Shown here in pieces: positions 8,829-17,298 of a stretch of 64,000 nt of DNA. Location of the stretch: the NCBI GenBank assembly GCA_943846595.1, contig OX044355.1, forward strand, positions 1,329,501 to 1,393,500. The letters run 5' to 3'. This stretch comes from an uncultured Polaribacter sp. GTDB lineage: Bacteria; Bacteroidota; Bacteroidia; Flavobacteriales; Flavobacteriaceae. The translations under genes were made by a program, and so were the position numbers. The notes beneath the pieces are model-generated. The model made no database searches. It had not been told where the DNA came from and worked only from the letters and a program-made list of their open reading frames with translations. Each line of letters starts with the position of its first letter. The first letter of the stretch is position 1.

Positions 8829-9580
8829 AAACAATTTTAATTACCCAAGCAAGGACAGGAAGTACGAGATTTCCTAACAAAATATTGAAAGAGATTGATA
8901 AAAAATCATTACTTGAAATACATTTAGAAAGGCTAAATCAATGTAATAAAATTTCCAAAATAATAGTTGCAACAACGATTAAAGAAGATGACCAACTAAT
9001 CTACAAAAAAGCAATAGACTGGGGGTTCTCAGCTTCAAGAGGTTCTGAGTTGGATGTTCTAGATCGATTTTATCAATCCGTTAAAGATGAAAATGCTGAT
9101 TGGATAGTTAGAGTGACTTCAGATTGTCCTCTGATAGATCCTGTTTTGGTTGATGAAGTGATACGTTTTGTGCAAGAAAGAGATATAGATTATGGTTCGA
9201 ATGGTTTAATTGAGCACTTTCCCGATGGTCAAGATGTCGAGGTTTTTAAGTTTTCAGCCTTGAAAACTGCTTGGGAAAATGCTAAATTACTCTCCGAACG
9301 AGAACATGTAACCCCTTATATTAGAAACAACGCTAACGGAAAAGGAAATAATTTGTTTACATCAATAAATTATCCTTGTGCAGCAGACTATTCAAAAATT
9401 AGAATGACAGTAGATGAGGTTCAAGATTTTGAACTTATTAAAATATTAATACATAAATTAGGTACTAAAATGTCATGGCAGGAATACACAGATTTTATAA
9501 TTTCTAATAATTTATCAAAAATAAATGATGACATTATTAGAAATGAAGGACTTTTAAAATCATTAAAAAAAGATTCATAA
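8819..9580 (+). CDS. SpsF-type cytidylyltransferase (probable CMP-nonulosonate synthetase)
   Basis: Nucleotidyltransferase of the CTP_transf_3/SpsF family (253 aa). The nucleotide loop reads QARTGSTRFPNK, the SpsF form, and not the ARGGSKxxPxKN loop of NeuA/PseF proteins. Metal and nucleotide residues appear in RVTSDCPLIDP, and SEREHVTPYI is a conserved SpsF block. As the only cytidylyltransferase between pseC and pseI, it is the likely enzyme that activates the finished sugar with CMP, as proposed for SpsF in the Bacillus sps operon. Alternatively it activates a different intermediate for the extra aminotransferase/SDR branch. The start overlaps the aldo/keto reductase by 10 bases. Confidence 0.78.
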   Translation: MEIKTILITQARTGSTRFPNKILKEIDKKSLLEIHLERLNQCNKISKIIVATTIKEDDQLIYKKAIDWGFSASRGSELDVLDRFYQSVKDENADWIVRVTSDCPLIDPVLVDEVIRFVQERDIDYGSNGLIEHFPDGQDVEVFKFSALKTAWENAKLLSEREHVTPYIRNNANGKGNNLFTSINYPCAADYSKIRMTVDEVQDFELIKILIHKLGTKMSWQEYTDFIISNNLSKINDDIIRNEGLLKSLKKDS

Positions 9581-10887
9581 TGGGAAAAGGGCAAGAATTA
9601 TACATAAAAGCAAAACAGCTAATACCTGGAGGAACGATGCTTCTTTCAAAAAGACCAGAAATGTTTTTACCTGAACATTGGCCTTCATATTTTTCTAAAG
9701 CAAAAGACTGTTCAGTTTGGGATTTAGACGGTAAAGAACTATTGGATATGTCCATAATGGGCATTGGTACAAATTCACTTGGCTATGGAAATGATGAGGT
9801 AGATGCTGCGGTAATTGAAACCGTTAAGAAGGGAAACATGAGTAGCTTAAACTGTCCAGAGGAAGTTTATTTGGCTGAAAAATTAATCGAAATTAATCCA
9901 TGGGCCGATATGGTTCGATTTGCAAGAAGTGGTGGTGAGGCTAATTCAATTGCGATTAGAATAGCAAGAGCAGCATCGGGAAAAGATAATGTCGCTATCT
10001 GCGGGTATCATGGATGGCACGATTGGTATTTATCTGCCAATCATAATGGAGGTGATGATTTATCAGGCCATTTAATACCTGGTTTGAGTCCTAAGGGTGT
10101 TCCTAAAAATTTAAAGAATTCAGTTTTTCCTTTTCATTATAACAATTATCAAGAACTAGTAGATATTGTTGAGAAAAATGATATTGGAGTTATAAAAATG
10201 GAAGTACTTAGAAATTTTGGGCCAAAAGACGATTTTTTACAAAAAGTAAGAGACTTAGCTACTCGAAAGAATATTGTACTAATTTTTGATGAATGCTCTT
10301 CTGGTTTTAGAGAAACTTATGGTGGAATATTTAAGAAATTTAATGTAGAACCAGATATGGTTATGTTTGGGAAAACAATTGGAAATGGTTATGCTTTGAC
10401 GGCAGTTGTTGGGAAGAAATCAGTTATGGAAGCAGCTCAAAATACATTTATTAGCAGCACTTTCTGGACAGAACGTATCGGTCCAACCGCCGCTTTGGCA
10501 ACATTAAAGGTAATGGAACGAGAGAAATCTTGGGAGAAAATCACAAATATGGGAAGTAAAATGCAAAATGGATGGTTGAAACTAGCTGAAGCCAATAAAT
10601 TAGATATCACTGTTTCCGGTATTTCAGCTATGACTTCATATGGCTTCAATAGTAATAATGCTGCGGAATATAAAACTTTTATCACTCAAGAAATGCTTAA
10701 GAAAGGCTTTTTAGCAAGTACTAATTTTTATGCCTGTACAAAACATAATGATACACATCTGGAAATGTATTTTGATGCGTTAAATGATATCTATAACACA
10801 ATCTATAAATGTGAATCAGAAGCGTTGAATATTTATGAATTATTAGAAGGACCTGTCTGTCATTCTGGTTTTAAAAGATTAAATTAG
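9580..10887 (+). CDS. Class III aminotransferase, glutamate-1-semialdehyde aminomutase-like
   Basis: PLP enzyme of 435 aa resembling HemL. RSGGEANSIAIRIARAASG is the phosphate-binding region, FDECSSGFRETYGG holds the PLP Asp, and Lys265 in MFGKTIGNGYAL binds PLP. Its location inside a sugar operon, and the one-base overlap with the cytidylyltransferase, argue against a heme role. Such HemL-like proteins recur in nonulosonate and spore-coat polysaccharide loci, where they are thought to aminate a sugar or a small side-chain acid. The exact substrate is unknown. Confidence 0.82.
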   Translation: MGKGQELYIKAKQLIPGGTMLLSKRPEMFLPEHWPSYFSKAKDCSVWDLDGKELLDMSIMGIGTNSLGYGNDEVDAAVIETVKKGNMSSLNCPEEVYLAEKLIEINPWADMVRFARSGGEANSIAIRIARAASGKDNVAICGYHGWHDWYLSANHNGGDDLSGHLIPGLSPKGVPKNLKNSVFPFHYNNYQELVDIVEKNDIGVIKMEVLRNFGPKDDFLQKVRDLATRKNIVLIFDECSSGFRETYGGIFKKFNVEPDMVMFGKTIGNGYALTAVVGKKSVMEAAQNTFISSTFWTERIGPTAALATLKVMEREKSWEKITNMGSKMQNGWLKLAEANKLDITVSGISAMTSYGFNSNNAAEYKTFITQEMLKKGFLASTNFYACTKHNDTHLEMYFDALNDIYNTIYKCESEALNIYELLEGPVCHSGFKRLN

Positions 10888-10896
10888 ATTGATTTC

Positions 10897-11463
10897 ATGA
10901 ATTCATACAAAGCCATTGGACAACAAAAATTTTCATTAAATAGTTACAGTATTGTTCCTATTCGATATGAGGATCGAATGGATATCCTAAAATGGAGAAA
11001 TGAGCAAGTTTATCATTTAAGGCAAAACAAACCCTTGAAAGAAGTTGACCAAGAGATTTATTTTAATACAGTTATATACAAATTGTTTGATCAAGAGAGC
11101 CCAAGCCAACTATTATTTTCTTTTCTGAAAGATGAGGTCTGTATTGGTTACGGAGGATTAGTACACATTAATTGGGTTGATAAAAATGCTGAAATATCTT
11201 TTATTATGGACACCAAATTAGAAAAAGAAAATTTTGCCTCTTATTGGAAAATATTTTTAAATTTAATACAGCAAGTTGCATTTAATGAATTAAATTTTCA
11301 TAAAATATCTACTTTTGCTTTTGATCTAAGGCCTCATTTATATGCTCCAATTGAAGAAGCTGGTTTTGTTAAAGAAGCAACATTAAAAGATCATTTTTGG
11401 TTTAATGGAGAATATAAAGATGTAATTATTCACACGAAATTTCATCAACTTAACAAGTTTTAA
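10897..11463 (+). CDS. GNAT N-acetyltransferase, PseH-like (second in the cluster)
   Basis: Acetyltransferase of 188 aa. The opening ILKWRNEQVYHLRQNK resembles the LKWRN start of PseH, and the acetyl-CoA core is seen in FNELNFHKISTFAFD and EEAGFVKEATLKDHFWFNGEYKD. It could carry out the classical PseH acetylation of UDP-4-amino-4,6-dideoxy-AltNAc, or acylate the amine made by the class III aminotransferase directly upstream. The short spacing on both sides places it in the operon. Having two GNATs implies two acylated nitrogens or two different acyl donors. Confidence 0.78.
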   Translation: MNSYKAIGQQKFSLNSYSIVPIRYEDRMDILKWRNEQVYHLRQNKPLKEVDQEIYFNTVIYKLFDQESPSQLLFSFLKDEVCIGYGGLVHINWVDKNAEISFIMDTKLEKENFASYWKIFLNLIQQVAFNELNFHKISTFAFDLRPHLYAPIEEAGFVKEATLKDHFWFNGEYKDVIIHTKFHQLNKF

Positions 11464-11465
11464 AA

Positions 11466-12134
11466 ATGGAAATTAAAACATTTATAATAACAGGAGCAAA
11501 TAGAGGACTAGGGGAAGCTTTTGTCGATGTTTTAATGAAGAGAAAAGATTGTTTTGTGATTTCAATATCTAGAAGTATTACTGAAAAGCAACAAAATTAT
11601 TCAGTAGAAAATTTTTATTTTTTAGAAGCGGATTTAACTGATAATATTCTCGACAAAAAATTAAATATTATCAAAAAAATTGTTAAAGGTAATGAGATTT
11701 GTTTTATCAATAATGCAAGTATAATTGAACCAATTTTAAAGATTGAAGATATCAGTATTGATGCACTAGATCAAACTATTTTAGTCAATATTAAGTCGAC
11801 AATATTAATTTCTAAATACCTACTCCTTCATTTTAACAACTTAAAATTATCATTTGTTAATATAACTTCTGGTGCAGCAAATAGAGCTATTAGTAATTGG
11901 TCTTTATATTGTTCATCAAAAGCATTTATACAAATGTTTTTTAGGGTTGCTGAAAGTGAATATAAACAACATCGTTTTTTCAATATTGACCCAGGGGTTA
12001 TGGATACTAAAATGCAGAGAAGTATAAGGGAATCTGATTTTCCTGATGTTTTGAATTTTCAAAACCTAAAAAAAGACGAAAAATTAAAATCACCTAAAGT
12101 TGTAGCTTTAGAAATAATAAATACTATCAAATGA
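11466..12134 (+). CDS. Short-chain dehydrogenase/reductase
   Basis: Classical SDR of 222 aa, slightly shorter than usual. The cofactor motif TGANRGLGEAF begins near residue 9, INNAS replaces the usual NNAG at about 80, and the catalytic Ser and Tyr-x3-Lys are in VNITSGAANRAISNWSLYCSSKAF. It probably reduces or oxidises a sugar or side-chain carbonyl using NAD(P)H. Its ATGA-type overlap with the next gene ties it to the phosphoesterase. It is comparable in role to PtmA-like SDRs of flagellin glycan loci, but that is inference. Confidence 0.8.
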   Translation: MEIKTFIITGANRGLGEAFVDVLMKRKDCFVISISRSITEKQQNYSVENFYFLEADLTDNILDKKLNIIKKIVKGNEICFINNASIIEPILKIEDISIDALDQTILVNIKSTILISKYLLLHFNNLKLSFVNITSGAANRAISNWSLYCSSKAFIQMFFRVAESEYKQHRFFNIDPGVMDTKMQRSIRESDFPDVLNFQNLKKDEKLKSPKVVALEIINTIK

Positions 12135-12829
12135 AAGTAGCTGTTATTTCAGATATTCACGGTAATTTTGATGCTTTGGGCGCAGTTTTAGAGAAGGCTG
12201 AAAACGAGAATGTAACACATTTGTTGATTCTTGGCGATGTCGTTGGATATTATTATCATCCAGATAAAATAATGGATCTACTTTCTCAGTGGAATTTTGA
12301 TATTATTAAAGGAAATCATGAAAAAATTCTAGAGGACTTAATCGCAGATTCTTCAATAAGTGAAACGATTAGATTAAAGTATGGAAGTGGACATCAGGAG
12401 GCTATTAATAAGTTAACTCAGGAACAATTGCGTTTTTTGATTGATTTACCTGAAACCAAAACAGTACAATTTGGTCAAACCTCTCTATTAATGTGTCATG
12501 GAAGCCCATGGTCAAATGATTTTTATATATATCCAGATTGTGAAAAGGAGATCATTAATAAATGTGATATTATAGGTTTTGATTTTGTTTTAATTGGACA
12601 CTCCCATTATTCTTTTGCAATTAGAAATGAAAATACTATTTTAATAAACCCTGGCTCAGTAGGTCAATCTAGACAAACTGGAGGCAAGGCATCATGGTGT
12701 GTTATCAATACAGATAATAGCTGTTTTCAATTTTTCAGTACTGATTATAATACTAAGGATTTAGTAAAAGAGGTTTCAGAAAAAGACCCTGAAATTGAAT
12801 ATTTAACAAAAGTTTTAAAGAGAAAATGA
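12131..12829 (+). CDS. Calcineurin-like metallophosphoesterase (YfcE/MJ0936-like)
   Basis: Two-metal phosphoesterase of 232 aa. All ligand blocks of the family are present: ISDIHGNFDAL (D-x-H) at the N-terminus, LGDVVGY (GD), KGNHE (GNH), MCHGSPW (H) and GHSHYSF (GHxH), then NPGSVGQSRQ. This is the YfcE type of phosphodiesterase. In a nonulosonate operon that lacks PseG it could release the sugar from UDP or remove a phosphate, since the related-fold LpxH splits a UDP-sugar pyrophosphate. That is a hypothesis. The start overlaps the SDR stop (ATGA). Confidence 0.85.
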   Translation: MKVAVISDIHGNFDALGAVLEKAENENVTHLLILGDVVGYYYHPDKIMDLLSQWNFDIIKGNHEKILEDLIADSSISETIRLKYGSGHQEAINKLTQEQLRFLIDLPETKTVQFGQTSLLMCHGSPWSNDFYIYPDCEKEIINKCDIIGFDFVLIGHSHYSFAIRNENTILINPGSVGQSRQTGGKASWCVINTDNSCFQFFSTDYNTKDLVKEVSEKDPEIEYLTKVLKRK

Positions 12830-12839
12830 TTTATTATCT

Positions 12840-13790
12840 ATGAATAAAACATTCAACATATTAGTTACAGGCTGTGGAGGAGATATTGGTCAGAGCATTG
12901 GGAAAATATTATTAAAATCGAAGTACACTAAAAATTTATTTGGAATTGACATTTCAAATAAAAATGCTGCACAATTTATATACCCAAATTTTTCTATTGG
13001 TGTCCCTTTTACACATCCAGACTATCTGCAAAGATTAGAGATATTTATAGATAAGTATGACATTGATTTAATTATCCCAATTGCAGAGCCAGAATTGAGA
13101 TTTTTTTCTGAACAAAACATTTTAAAGATAATTGGTAAGGCAAAAATGATTACAGCTTCAGCATTGGCTTTAGAAATTGGTTTTGATAAGTTTAAAACAG
13201 CTGAATTTTTAAAAAGAGAAAATTTACCTTTTCCAGAAACATTTTTAGCAAAATCATTAAAAAGAATCGATAATTTTCCAGTTATTTTAAAATCTAATAC
13301 AGGATCAGGAAGCAAAGATATTCATAAGATTAATTCAATAGAAGAGTTTTTATTTCACACCAAAAATACTATAGATGACTATGTAGTTCAAGAATTCATA
13401 AGTGATGAAAAGGGTGAGTTTACTTGTGGTGTTTTTAGAAGTAGTTCAAAAGAAATACGAACTCAAATTTTCAAAAGAGAACTTACAAGTGGTTATAGTG
13501 GTTATGGAGAAGTGATTGAAAATATTAATATTTCGAATCTACTAGAAAAAATAGCAGTGAAGTTGGATTTAGTAGGAAGTATTAATGTCCAGTTAAGAAT
13601 AAAAGAAAACCAACCAAAGGTATTTGAAATCAATCCAAGGTTCTCAAGTACCGTTCTTTTTAGACATCTATTAGGTTTTGAAGATTTAATATGGTCTATT
13701 GAAGATTTAATGGGGTATACCTTGTCCGATAATAGATCAAATGTTGTTGGCAGGAAGTTTTATAAAGGTTTTGAGGAGTATATTAAATAA
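12840..13790 (+). CDS. ATP-grasp enzyme (carbamoyl-phosphate-synthase-like ligase)
   Basis: ATP-grasp ligase of 316 aa. The N-terminal pre-ATP-grasp Rossmann-like part starts with VTGCGGDIGQSIGKIL. The ATP-binding segment includes FPVILKSNTGSGSKDIH, and the C-terminal metal site is in INVQLRIKENQPKVFEINPRFSS. Such enzymes join a carboxylate to an amine, thiol or hydroxyl via an acyl phosphate. In this operon it may add an amino-acid or hydroxy-acid substituent to the sugar amine, or make an unusual acyl precursor. It begins 10 bases after the phosphoesterase gene and is followed at 8 bases by pseI. Confidence 0.83.
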   Translation: MNKTFNILVTGCGGDIGQSIGKILLKSKYTKNLFGIDISNKNAAQFIYPNFSIGVPFTHPDYLQRLEIFIDKYDIDLIIPIAEPELRFFSEQNILKIIGKAKMITASALALEIGFDKFKTAEFLKRENLPFPETFLAKSLKRIDNFPVILKSNTGSGSKDIHKINSIEEFLFHTKNTIDDYVVQEFISDEKGEFTCGVFRSSSKEIRTQIFKRELTSGYSGYGEVIENINISNLLEKIAVKLDLVGSINVQLRIKENQPKVFEINPRFSSTVLFRHLLGFEDLIWSIEDLMGYTLSDNRSNVVGRKFYKGFEEYIK

Positions 13791-13798
13791 AAAATTAC

Positions 13799-14845
13799 AT
13801 GAAAATAGCAAACTTTATAATTGATCAAAACTCTCCAGTATTTATTATTGCTGAGCTCTCTGCAAATCATAACGGGAGCATAAAAACAGCTATTGAGACA
13901 GTCAGAGCCGCCAAACGAGCTGGTGCAGATTGTATTAAACTGCAGACATTTACCGCCGACACCATAACTCTTGATTCAAATAAAGAAGATTTTAAAATCA
14001 ATCAAGGAACTTTGTGGGATGGTCAGTATTTATATGACTTATATAAATCGACACATTTACCATGGGAATGGCACAAAGAACTTATGGAAGTAGCAAAAGA
14101 AGAAGGCCTTATTTGTTTTTCATCCCCATTTGATCCAACATCTGTTGAGTTCTTGGAAACATTAAATGTTCCTGCATATAAAATAGCATCCTTTGAAATT
14201 ACAGATATTCCTTTAATAGAATTAGTAGCGTCAAAAGGAAAGCCAGTTATTATTTCTACAGGTATAGCTGAAGAAAAAGATATTGAATTGGCATTAGATG
14301 CATGTAAAAGAATGGGTAATAATAATATTGCATTATTAAAGTGTACTTCCAGTTATCCAGCACCAATAGATGAAGCTAATATGTGTATGGTAAAAGATTT
14401 AGCAAATCGTTTTAATGTAATTAGTGGGCTCTCCGATCACACTTTAGGGGCTACGGTTCCTGTTGTAGCAACCGTTTTTGGAGCTAAGATTATTGAAAAA
14501 CATTTTATTCTAGATAGGTCTATAGGTGGTGCAGATGCTTCTTTCTCCATGAATGAGTCAGAATTCACTGAAATGGTGAAAGCTGTAAGAGAGGCCGAAA
14601 GTGCTATCGGTTTTGTAGATTATTCTTTGACAGAAAAACAAAAAAAAGGAAAAGACTTTTGTCGATCTCTTTATGTTGTTAAAGATGTTAAAGTTGGAGA
14701 AATTTTAACAAAAAAAAATATACGATCAATAAGACCTGGGTTTGGGATGCATCCAAAATTTTACAATGAGGTTTTAGGAAAAAAAGTTACATGTTCAATA
14801 GAAAAAGGAACCCCTTTAGATTCGAAGTATTTTGAAGAAAGGTAA
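13799..14845 (+). CDS. pseI: Pseudaminic acid synthase (NeuB family)
   Basis: Condenses phosphoenolpyruvate with a 6-deoxy-hexosamine to give a nonulosonic acid. The 348-aa protein has the NeuB TIM barrel (AELSANHNGSIKTA, KLQTFTADTIT, SSPFDPTSVEFL, KIASFEITDIPLI, GLSDHTLGATVPVVA, EKHFILDRSIGGADASFS) and a C-terminal SAF/antifreeze-like domain from about 285 onward. The GTLWDGQYLYDLY region is PseI-like rather than NeuB- or LegI-like. It is the last biosynthetic gene of the run; the flippase frame starts inside its last codons. Confidence 0.9.
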   Translation: MKIANFIIDQNSPVFIIAELSANHNGSIKTAIETVRAAKRAGADCIKLQTFTADTITLDSNKEDFKINQGTLWDGQYLYDLYKSTHLPWEWHKELMEVAKEEGLICFSSPFDPTSVEFLETLNVPAYKIASFEITDIPLIELVASKGKPVIISTGIAEEKDIELALDACKRMGNNNIALLKCTSSYPAPIDEANMCMVKDLANRFNVISGLSDHTLGATVPVVATVFGAKIIEKHFILDRSIGGADASFSMNESEFTEMVKAVREAESAIGFVDYSLTEKQKKGKDFCRSLYVVKDVKVGEILTKKNIRSIRPGFGMHPKFYNEVLGKKVTCSIEKGTPLDSKYFEER

Positions 14846-16097
14846 ATTAATAGCATTATTTAAATCGAATAAAAAAATTGTAAAGAATTTTTCTTTTTTA
14901 AGTATTCTTCAGTTTTTTCAATTAATAATTGGTTTTCTTTTATTTCCATATCTAATAAAAGTATTAGGAGTTAAAAATTATGGGATAGTAATTTTTGCAC
15001 AAGCAATAATTGGTTATTTTTTGTTAATTTTAAATTATGGGTTTAATATTACTGCAACCAAGCAAATCGCATTGCATAAAAATGACAAAAATAAATTACA
15101 TGAAATTATATCTTCAACCTATATTTCTAAATTTATTATCTTCATTTTTATTTCTATATTGTTTACAAGTATGCTTATATTTGTTCCTTTCTTTAGTAAT
15201 CATAAAGAAATTTATGGGTTAACTTTTTTTAGCCTTATAGGTTGGTTGCTTTACCCTGAATGGTACTTCCAAGGAGTTGAAAAGATGGAAAATATAACTT
15301 ATATTATTTTAACTTCTAAATTGATTTCATTGGTGGCAATTATAATTGTCGTAAAAGAGGCAAATGATTACTATTATGTTCCAATTATTAATTCTATATC
15401 AATGATTATTTCTGGAATTATAAGCGTTATTCTATTAATCAATTCTTTAGGTAGAAAAAACATCACTTTTACCTATTCTGTTTGTAAAATCAAAGAACAA
15501 CTAGTTGATGGCTCTTCTATATTTCTATCTAATATAGTTGCGAACACAAAAGATTATTTTAACACATTTATAATTGGTGTTTTTTTAAATTTTGAGATGG
15601 TTGCTGTTTATGATTTTGCAAATAAAATAATTAGAATATTAATTATTCCAAGTTCTATTTTATATAGAGTAGTTTTTCCTAAAATATCTATAAAAAAATC
15701 TTTTACTATGGTGCGTAAACTTGAGTTATTATCTCTAACGTATTCATTTTTAGTGATTTTAATTATTGTTTGTATACCCGATAGCGTTCTTCAATATTTT
15801 TTTAAAAATGATATTGAGGTTTTTAAAAATACACTCTATATTTTATCAATAACATTACCATTACTATCTTTAAGTGGTTCTAGAGGAGTTCTTGGTTTAA
15901 TAGCATTTAACTTTGACCGTTACTTTACCAAAGGAATAATAACTTCTATGCTTTTTTATTGTCTTATTGTTGTTGTTTTATACTTCTTTGATCAGATTTC
16001 CTTAATTTCAATGTCAATTACTTTGGTTTTTAGTTTATTTGTTGAAGTAGTCTCTCATAGTTATTATATTCAAAAAAAAAGAATTAATCATGCATAA
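14832..16097 (+). CDS. Polysaccharide flippase (Wzx/RfbX family)
   Basis: Integral membrane protein of about 421 aa with 12 or more predicted transmembrane helices. The N-terminal FSFLSILQFFQLIIGFLLFPYLIKVLGVKNYG is the hallmark of the polysaccharide biosynthesis (MVF/MATE-like) family, and PEWYFQGVEKM is a typical RfbX motif. It should move the lipid-linked repeat unit across the inner membrane. No ATG stands near the expected start; a TTG at 14832 overlapping the pseI end by 14 bases is the best candidate. From here to about 20.3 kb the DNA is visibly richer in A and T than pseB-pseC, a common sign of transferred polysaccharide genes. Confidence 0.88.
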   Translation: MKKGKLIALFKSNKKIVKNFSFLSILQFFQLIIGFLLFPYLIKVLGVKNYGIVIFAQAIIGYFLLILNYGFNITATKQIALHKNDKNKLHEIISSTYISKFIIFIFISILFTSMLIFVPFFSNHKEIYGLTFFSLIGWLLYPEWYFQGVEKMENITYIILTSKLISLVAIIIVVKEANDYYYVPIINSISMIISGIISVILLINSLGRKNITFTYSVCKIKEQLVDGSSIFLSNIVANTKDYFNTFIIGVFLNFEMVAVYDFANKIIRILIIPSSILYRVVFPKISIKKSFTMVRKLELLSLTYSFLVILIIVCIPDSVLQYFFKNDIEVFKNTLYILSITLPLLSLSGSRGVLGLIAFNFDRYFTKGIITSMLFYCLIVVVLYFFDQISLISMSITLVFSLFVEVVSHSYYIQKKRINHA

Positions 16098-17298
16098 GAT
16101 AGGATTACTTTTTTATGGGGCATTAAAAGCTCCTACAGGAGCTTCAACAGTTTTAAGAAATATTGCTCTAGGATTTGATACAGTAAATGAGTTTGATCTT
16201 AAAATTTATGCACTCGATGCTAATGGTACTTTTATCAAAAGTGAAAACAAATTGAGTTCAAAGTTTAGATTGAAAGAATATTTAAAAAAAACAGGGCATA
16301 AAGTATTAAAAAAAGGTTCTAAATATTCTTTACTCTTAACAAAAATTTATGTTTGGATGCAGTATCATAGAAACGTGAAATTTGTAATTCGAAAATATAA
16401 GCATAAGATATTAGATGTTGATATTCTGTTTTTTCACGATATATTGACTCCTTATCATTTGAGAAAAAATGATAAGGAATTATGGAATCGAAAGAAAAAA
16501 ACAATTGTTCTTCATTCTAATGGAGAAGTATTTAAAATGTTGTTTTCGTATTTCCCAAAGTTAAAGGAAAATAAAAAAACATTTTTTTATTATGAAAATC
16601 AAATTGCAATTTCTGTTTTGTCAGATGTGGATAAAATAATATTATTAAGTGATTTTGCAAAAGATAATTTTTTAAAGGTATACCCACAGTTTGGACACAA
16701 AGTTAGTGTTGTTCCAAATGGTATTAAATCTGAAAATGAACAAATATCTACTATACGCAAAATATTTACGATAACTACTGTAGGAACAGTATGTGAGAGA
16801 AAAGGGCATGATCTTTTGATTGAAGCTTTATCATTAATGACACAAACACAAAGAAAAAAGTTTATAGTAAACATAATTGGGGATGGAGGTATAGTCAAAG
16901 ATTTAAAAAACAGATGTTTGAAAGAAAATATTGAAAATATTTTCTTTTTAGGAACAAAAAAGAATGTTAAAAAATATTTACTAGAATCGGATTGTTTTTT
17001 GCTAGCGAGCAGAGATGAAGGTTTGCCAATGGCAATTATAGAGGCAATGTCATTAGGTCTTCCAATAATTTCTGCCTCTGTTGGAGGAGTCCCAGATTTA
17101 GTAATAGATAATTATAATGGGATATTAATAAAACCAAATAATTCAGTTCTGTTAAAAGAAGCTATAATTAAGATGGTCAATGAAACCTCGATAGAAAAAA
17201 TACGATTAGGTCAAAATTCGAAAGTACTTTTTACCCAAAAGTATACACAAGAAAAAATGATTGATGCTTATAAATCTATTTTTGATAATTTAATATGA
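16090..17298 (+). CDS. Glycosyltransferase family 4
   Basis: GT-B fold retaining glycosyltransferase of 402 aa. The N-terminal acceptor half starts LLFYGALKAPTGASTVLRNI. The C-terminal half shows VGTVCERKGHDLLIEAL and the donor-binding block LASRDEGLPMAIIEAMSLGLPIISASVGGVPDLV with the E-x7-E pattern of GT4. It overlaps the flippase end by 8 bases and the next gene by 4, so the genes are coupled. It probably adds one sugar of the repeat unit on the cytoplasmic face; donor and acceptor are unknown. Confidence 0.9.
   Translation: MHKIGLLFYGALKAPTGASTVLRNIALGFDTVNEFDLKIYALDANGTFIKSENKLSSKFRLKEYLKKTGHKVLKKGSKYSLLLTKIYVWMQYHRNVKFVIRKYKHKILDVDILFFHDILTPYHLRKNDKELWNRKKKTIVLHSNGEVFKMLFSYFPKLKENKKTFFYYENQIAISVLSDVDKIILLSDFAKDNFLKVYPQFGHKVSVVPNGIKSENEQISTIRKIFTITTVGTVCERKGHDLLIEALSLMTQTQRKKFIVNIIGDGGIVKDLKNRCLKENIENIFFLGTKKNVKKYLLESDCFLLASRDEGLPMAIIEAMSLGLPIISASVGGVPDLVIDNYNGILIKPNNSVLLKEAIIKMVNETSIEKIRLGQNSKVLFTQKYTQEKMIDAYKSIFDNLI

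Noticed and set aside
9580..10887. Assignment of the HemL-like gene as hemL for heme synthesis
   Set aside because: Located inside and coupled to a sugar operon; paralogues of this kind are common there.
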